From contig PLEA01000545.1 in the NCBI GenBank assembly GCA_003136335.1, positions 1 through 8,115 of the forward strand: DNA of 8,115 bases, read 5' to 3'. Position 1 is the stretch's first letter. Each line of letters opens with the position of its first letter. Below, piece after piece: positions 5,052 to 8,115 of the stretch. Origin of the DNA: Acidobacteriaceae bacterium (GTDB lineage Bacteria; Acidobacteriota; Terriglobia; Terriglobales; SbA1). Below the pieces are notes generated by a model. That model was given only the letters and a program-made list of their open reading frames with translations, ran no database searches and was not told where the DNA came from. The position numbers and the translations under genes are program-made.

Positions 5052-6295
5052 ACTGCAACCGAGCGTCCAGCCACGGCTATGGCTGCCAGGACAACGATCA
5101 GCGGATCGACCGGACGGAAGTAATAAGTTTCTGGATGTGAGAAGTAGTAGGTGAGTGGAAAAAATAAAAGGACGATGGCAAAACGCACGCCCAGTGCGGG
5201 ATCGCGTTGCCACACGCGCCGCAGGCCCCACAATCCCAGCATCGTCATCGTCGTGTTGACGAAGATGTTGGGGGGATCGAGCGGCTCGTCCTTCAGATAA
5301 GCGCGGTCGAAACTCCAGTAGCCGGTCCACATATAGACGACGCGGCGAAACGTCATCCACGCGAACCAGGCGGGATGGCTGCGGATGAAATCTTTTGCCT
5401 GCTGGAGTTTGTGGTCCATGAAAGCGATCTCGCCCACGCGTTCGTATTCTGAAAGTTCAGCATCGCTGTGGTTGGGATGGATTGCGCGGTTCACCCAGTG
5501 CTGGGAGTAACCGTTGTTGCCGATGTAGAGCTCGAGGCCGTAGCCGCTGCGTACGGGGATGAAGCGGTGGAAGAGCATGTAGTTCCGCACCAGCCAGGGA
5601 GACAACACTCCTATCCCGGCAAAGGCTACGGCGATCATCTGAGCTTTCCACGGCCGGGCGAGCCGGTAGCGCCGGTACAGAGTCCAGATTCCGAGCAAGG
5701 GTAGAACGGCCAGCACGACGGGTTCGGTAAGAGCGGAAATGCCGCAGAGAGCTCCGAAGAGCAGCCAGTCGCGCTTGCGCGAAGAGTTTTCCAGCCGACA
5801 GGCAAACAGAAATAACCAACACAGTTCGAGCGCGACCAAGCAGGTCGACCATGCCCAGTCGGACCCGTAGTAGACGCCGTAAGGAGAGAAGGCCCAGCCC
5901 CAGCCCGCCCACTTGGCGGCGCGCTGGCCGAAAGCCTGGCGCGCCAGCAAAAAAACCGGCACGCAGGTCAACGCCGAAAAAAAGCTGTTCAACGAGAGTG
6001 CCGCGAGCACTGAAGCCTTGGTCTCAATGCCGAAGATTTCGAAAATGCCCGCGAGCAGATAGGAGTACACGGGGGGCAAGAGGGCGGACAATCCTGTGTC
6101 GGCAAAGGGGCTGCCGTAGCCGTGGCCGGAAGCGATGGAGCGCGCGATCCTTCCGAACGCCCAATGCTCGAGGACGAAGGGGTCCATCCAATCGTGGTAG
6201 AGGAAAGGGATGACTGCGAGGCGGACTGCAAGGGCTACGATCACGATCAGCGCGTACGGTGGAACACGGGTTGGGGTGGGGGATTCTGTCGGCAT
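5048..6295 (-). CDS. GT-C-type membrane glycosyltransferase (ArnT/PMT, glycosyltransferase family 39-like)
   Basis: This is a 415-residue polytopic inner-membrane protein with about ten hydrophobic segments, the first at about 13-31. The first extracytoplasmic loop carries HDWMDPFVLEHWAFGRIA (34-51) and GHGYGSPF (57-64). The aspartates at 35 and 38 and the G-x-GY-SPF pattern are typical of GT-C enzymes, which transfer a sugar from a polyprenyl-phosphate donor on the periplasmic side. A later loop has GYGLELYIGNNGY (251-263), like the GNN segment of related bacterial proteins, and the C-terminus has YYFRPVDPLIVVLAA (391-405). At 415 residues it is shorter than ArnT (about 550) and lacks a large C-terminal soluble domain. 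The acceptor could be lipid, polysaccharide or protein. It follows another membrane protein gene by 85 bp on the same strand. No Shine-Dalgarno is evident before the ATG at 6295, and family B repeats lie on both sides. Confidence 0.82.
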   Translation of the reverse strand: MPTESPTPTRVPPYALIVIVALAVRLAVIPFLYHDWMDPFVLEHWAFGRIARSIASGHGYGSPFADTGLSALLPPVYSYLLAGIFEIFGIETKASVLAALSLNSFFSALTCVPVFLLARQAFGQRAAKWAGWGWAFSPYGVYYGSDWAWSTCLVALELCWLFLFACRLENSSRKRDWLLFGALCGISALTEPVVLAVLPLLGIWTLYRRYRLARPWKAQMIAVAFAGIGVLSPWLVRNYMLFHRFIPVRSGYGLELYIGNNGYSQHWVNRAIHPNHSDAELSEYERVGEIAFMDHKLQQAKDFIRSHPAWFAWMTFRRVVYMWTGYWSFDRAYLKDEPLDPPNIFVNTTMTMLGLWGLRRVWQRDPALGVRFAIVLLFFPLTYYFSHPETYYFRPVDPLIVVLAAIAVAGRSVAV

Positions 6296-6312
6296 GAGTT
6301 CGTGGTGCGTAA

Positions 6313-6360
6313 AGCGCGGGCGAGACGCCCCCGCGACAGCCGGCGGGACGCGGGCGCTAC
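6313..6360. repeat. Hairpin repeat, copy 2 (family B, inverted relative to copy 1)
   Basis: Short outer arms AGCGC (6313-6317) and GCGCT (6354-6358) enclose a strong hairpin of CGCGGG (6315-6320) with CCCGCG (6330-6335), extended by CG/CG around AGA. Bases 6331-6360 match the complement of 4991-5020 at 26 of 30. A run of T follows at 6361-6366, but on the plus strand, opposite to the genes. It fills most of the 85-bp gap between the two membrane protein genes. Confidence 0.7.
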
Positions 6361-6380
6361 TTTTTTCGCGGGCTGCTTTC

Positions 6381-7949
6381 TCAGTATAGACGGCAGACCT
6401 GAAGCTGGCGGTGCTGATAAGGGCACGTCATTCCCGGCGCTGCATTGTGATTCGCATCCGAGCCTGCCGGACGCGAGAGGATTACCCAGGTCACGCCGAA
6501 GTCGTTTTCCAGGCGCTGGAAATCTGCAGGCTGAAAATTTTGCCAACCGGTTTGTGCATTTACTTCTTTGAGCCAGCGCGGAGCCAGGGGCGGGACGCGG
6601 GCGGCCATTCCGCCATCTTTTTCATAGTCGGCGAGAACGCTGCGTTCGGCGAGCGCGCGGAATCCGTGATAATCCTCGCCTGGTAATTTCATGTAATGAG
6701 GATCGAGCGCGAACAGGCTGTCGACCGGAGTGTTTTGACGAATCCAGGCGAAGGCCTGTAGCCAGGCATTCTGCGGAGCGACGATAGGCAACTCTAGATG
6801 CGCGGATGCGGGATACATCTGGAGCTGGGCATAGAACATTCCTGCACTGAGAGGAAGAAAAAGCAGGAGCCAACGATAGAGATGGCGGTCGAGTACATAG
6901 CGGCCGAAGAGACCTCCGACGATCAGGAAGAACAACAGGTAGAGCAAGTGCAGGTAGCGCATGGGCTCGAATGGGCGCAGGCGCTCAAGGGAAGGAGGAA
7001 GCATGATGAGGAGACCGGCGGCAGTTTGGAAGACGCCGTAATAAAGGAGACTTGAAACTAGCGACGGCAGCGCCGTGCCGTTTCCTTCGGATATTTCAGT
7101 ACGTTGTATAAACATCTTAAAGATATACAGCAAAACCAACGGAGCGAAGACTCCCAGCCACTCATACCAGTGCCAGTGCGCCGGGAAGTAAAAACCGCGC
7201 GTGGCAGCCGCTTGGCGCCAGGCATCAGAGGTGGGTTCAAAAATCCATCCCAAGGGGATGAGGAGCGCGACGGCGAGGGGCGCGGTAGATGCGCGCCGTG
7301 GCGAGGAGGGACGCTGGTTCCAGAAGAGAAAGGCGCAAAAACAAATTCCCAAGCTGGCCATGATGGCATGGATGGCAAAGGCGACCGCGAGCAGAATGCC
7401 CGCGAACCAGAAGCGGCGGTCGATGACCGCCACGATGGCCGCAAGAATCGCGGCCGTGGCCAGGGTGCGGGGATGAAGGTACTGATCGGCGAGCGTGATC
7501 GCAATGCCGGGGAGGGGAAGGGATAGCAAGCCGGCGACCATGGTCACGGCCGACCACTGGGCCGCAGGCTGGGTGAAGCAGCGGCGGCTAATTCGCCAGC
7601 AGCCGTGGAGAATGAGAAAGATGGCGGCGACGTGCCACAGCAAAACGGTCCACTGCAGCGGAAGATGGGTGAGGCGAACGGAGAACGCGATGAGTTTGTC
7701 GAAGATGGTGGCCTGAAACTGCAGACGGAAGAATTCCGAATCATGCGGGAACAGGGCCGGGTTCAGATTTCGCTTGATGGCCGCCAGGTAAAACGCGTCG
7801 TCCTCGAGACCCGGGTGGTAGCCCATTACGAACACGGCCCAGACGGTCAGCGCGGCCAGCAGGGCCAGATTGGGGGCGGAGGTCTCGCGCGTGGGCTGTC
7901 GGCCTTTGGGTGGGGTTTGCGGGGATTCTGACATTTGAGATTTGACCAT
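6381..7949 (-). CDS. Polytopic membrane protein, GT-C-like, with C-terminal soluble domain, function unknown
   Basis: A 522-residue inner-membrane protein has a short polar N-terminal tail, then about ten hydrophobic segments (first at 28-45, last at about 358-374), then a soluble C-terminal domain from about 390. The first loop holds GYHPGLEDDAFYLAAIKRN (43-61). The acidic run E49-D50-D51 right after helix 1 is the position of the catalytic acids in GT-C glycosyltransferases, so a lipid-linked sugar transferase role is plausible. The C-terminal part has ALDPHYMKLPGEDYHGFRAL (414-433) and AERSVLADYEKDGG (434-447), a pattern I associate with uncharacterised membrane proteins of Acidobacteria and Planctomycetes (DUF6798-like, from memory). 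It is probably co-transcribed with the downstream glycosyltransferase gene. The ATG at 7949 is the first in frame; an ATG at 7934 is an alternative, and neither has a clear Shine-Dalgarno. Confidence 0.72.
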   Translation of the reverse strand: MVKSQMSESPQTPPKGRQPTRETSAPNLALLAALTVWAVFVMGYHPGLEDDAFYLAAIKRNLNPALFPHDSEFFRLQFQATIFDKLIAFSVRLTHLPLQWTVLLWHVAAIFLILHGCWRISRRCFTQPAAQWSAVTMVAGLLSLPLPGIAITLADQYLHPRTLATAAILAAIVAVIDRRFWFAGILLAVAFAIHAIMASLGICFCAFLFWNQRPSSPRRASTAPLAVALLIPLGWIFEPTSDAWRQAAATRGFYFPAHWHWYEWLGVFAPLVLLYIFKMFIQRTEISEGNGTALPSLVSSLLYYGVFQTAAGLLIMLPPSLERLRPFEPMRYLHLLYLLFFLIVGGLFGRYVLDRHLYRWLLLFLPLSAGMFYAQLQMYPASAHLELPIVAPQNAWLQAFAWIRQNTPVDSLFALDPHYMKLPGEDYHGFRALAERSVLADYEKDGGMAARVPPLAPRWLKEVNAQTGWQNFQPADFQRLENDFGVTWVILSRPAGSDANHNAAPGMTCPYQHRQLQVCRLY

Positions 7950-8115
7950 CGAGACGAGATCCGCGCAGAATCATCTGCGAAAACAGTCTCATCGTATTTC
8001 CGCAGCCGCCTAAACAGTGTGCGTGAAAATTTGTGCCTTCCCTGCGGGACTCATTCGCGTTGCTCACTCGTCCCCGGCACTGCCGCGCCGGACTTTCACA
8101 TGCCGCCGCTTCGCG
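7950..8115. other. Right-edge non-coding region with a short palindrome
   Basis: No gene start or end can be defended here. CGCAGA (7964-7969) and TCTGCG (7974-7979) form an inverted repeat 15 bp before the membrane protein start and could be an operator or a leader hairpin. On the minus strand TACGAT (plus 7987-7992) is a possible -10 about 40 nt before the ATG, with no clear -35. Beyond about 8035 the sequence has CCGGC...GCCGG-type inverted pairing and may be another intergenic repeat cut by the window edge. Confidence 0.4.

Noticed and set aside
5048..6360. Composite transposon or insertion sequence flanked by the hairpin repeats.
   Set aside because: No transposase is present and the enclosed gene is a GT-C membrane protein. 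The repeats look like intergenic hairpin elements.
1..8115. CRISPR arrays, tRNA or rRNA genes, toxin-antitoxin pairs and phage genes.
   Set aside because: No regularly spaced repeats, cloverleaf, rRNA segments or matching proteins were seen on either strand.

Overview
The window looks like a GC-rich bacterial chromosome, most likely Acidobacteriota of the soil Terriglobia/Koribacter type. That placement is inference. It rests on palindromic intergenic repeats of the 'CTGCCCCACCCTTCGCG' and 'GTAGCGCCGGCRTCC' kinds, a stand-alone MacB-type permease and loosely packed genes. No rRNA or marker gene is present to confirm it.

Left part (1-638): the N-terminal 127 codons of folD run leftwards off the edge. 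Diverging from it is a 55-residue Trm112/YcaR-like zinc-ribbon protein whose start has no Shine-Dalgarno but sits 8 nt after a TACAAT box, so its message may be leaderless.

Centre-left (639-1440): an unusual compact locus reads rightwards. It has a perfect 19-bp palindrome whose half-site recurs 62 bp on, a hairpin leader, and an unrecognised 83-residue protein with a near-perfect ribosome binding site. About 200 nt follow with three strong stem-loops and a textbook intrinsic terminator. This is the part of the window most worth a second look.

Centre (1441-3685): a fold-type I PLP aminotransferase reads leftwards. It is bracketed by two copies of a nested inverted-repeat (MITE/REP-like) element, and a perfect Fur-box-like palindrome lies upstream of its start. 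Bases 3211-3685 hold no convincing gene.

Right part (3686-8115): three leftward membrane-protein genes lie in series. In transcription order they are a 522-residue polytopic protein with a C-terminal soluble domain, a 415-residue GT-C/ArnT-like glycosyltransferase and a 415-residue MacB-type ABC permease. Two related hairpin repeats in opposite orientation flank the glycosyltransferase, and one supplies its stop codon. The first two proteins probably act on lipid-linked sugars or the cell envelope. The permease would need an ATPase and a membrane-fusion partner that are not encoded here.

No rRNA, tRNA, CRISPR array, transposase or phage gene was found. Nothing here amounts to a clear new defence or biosynthetic system.
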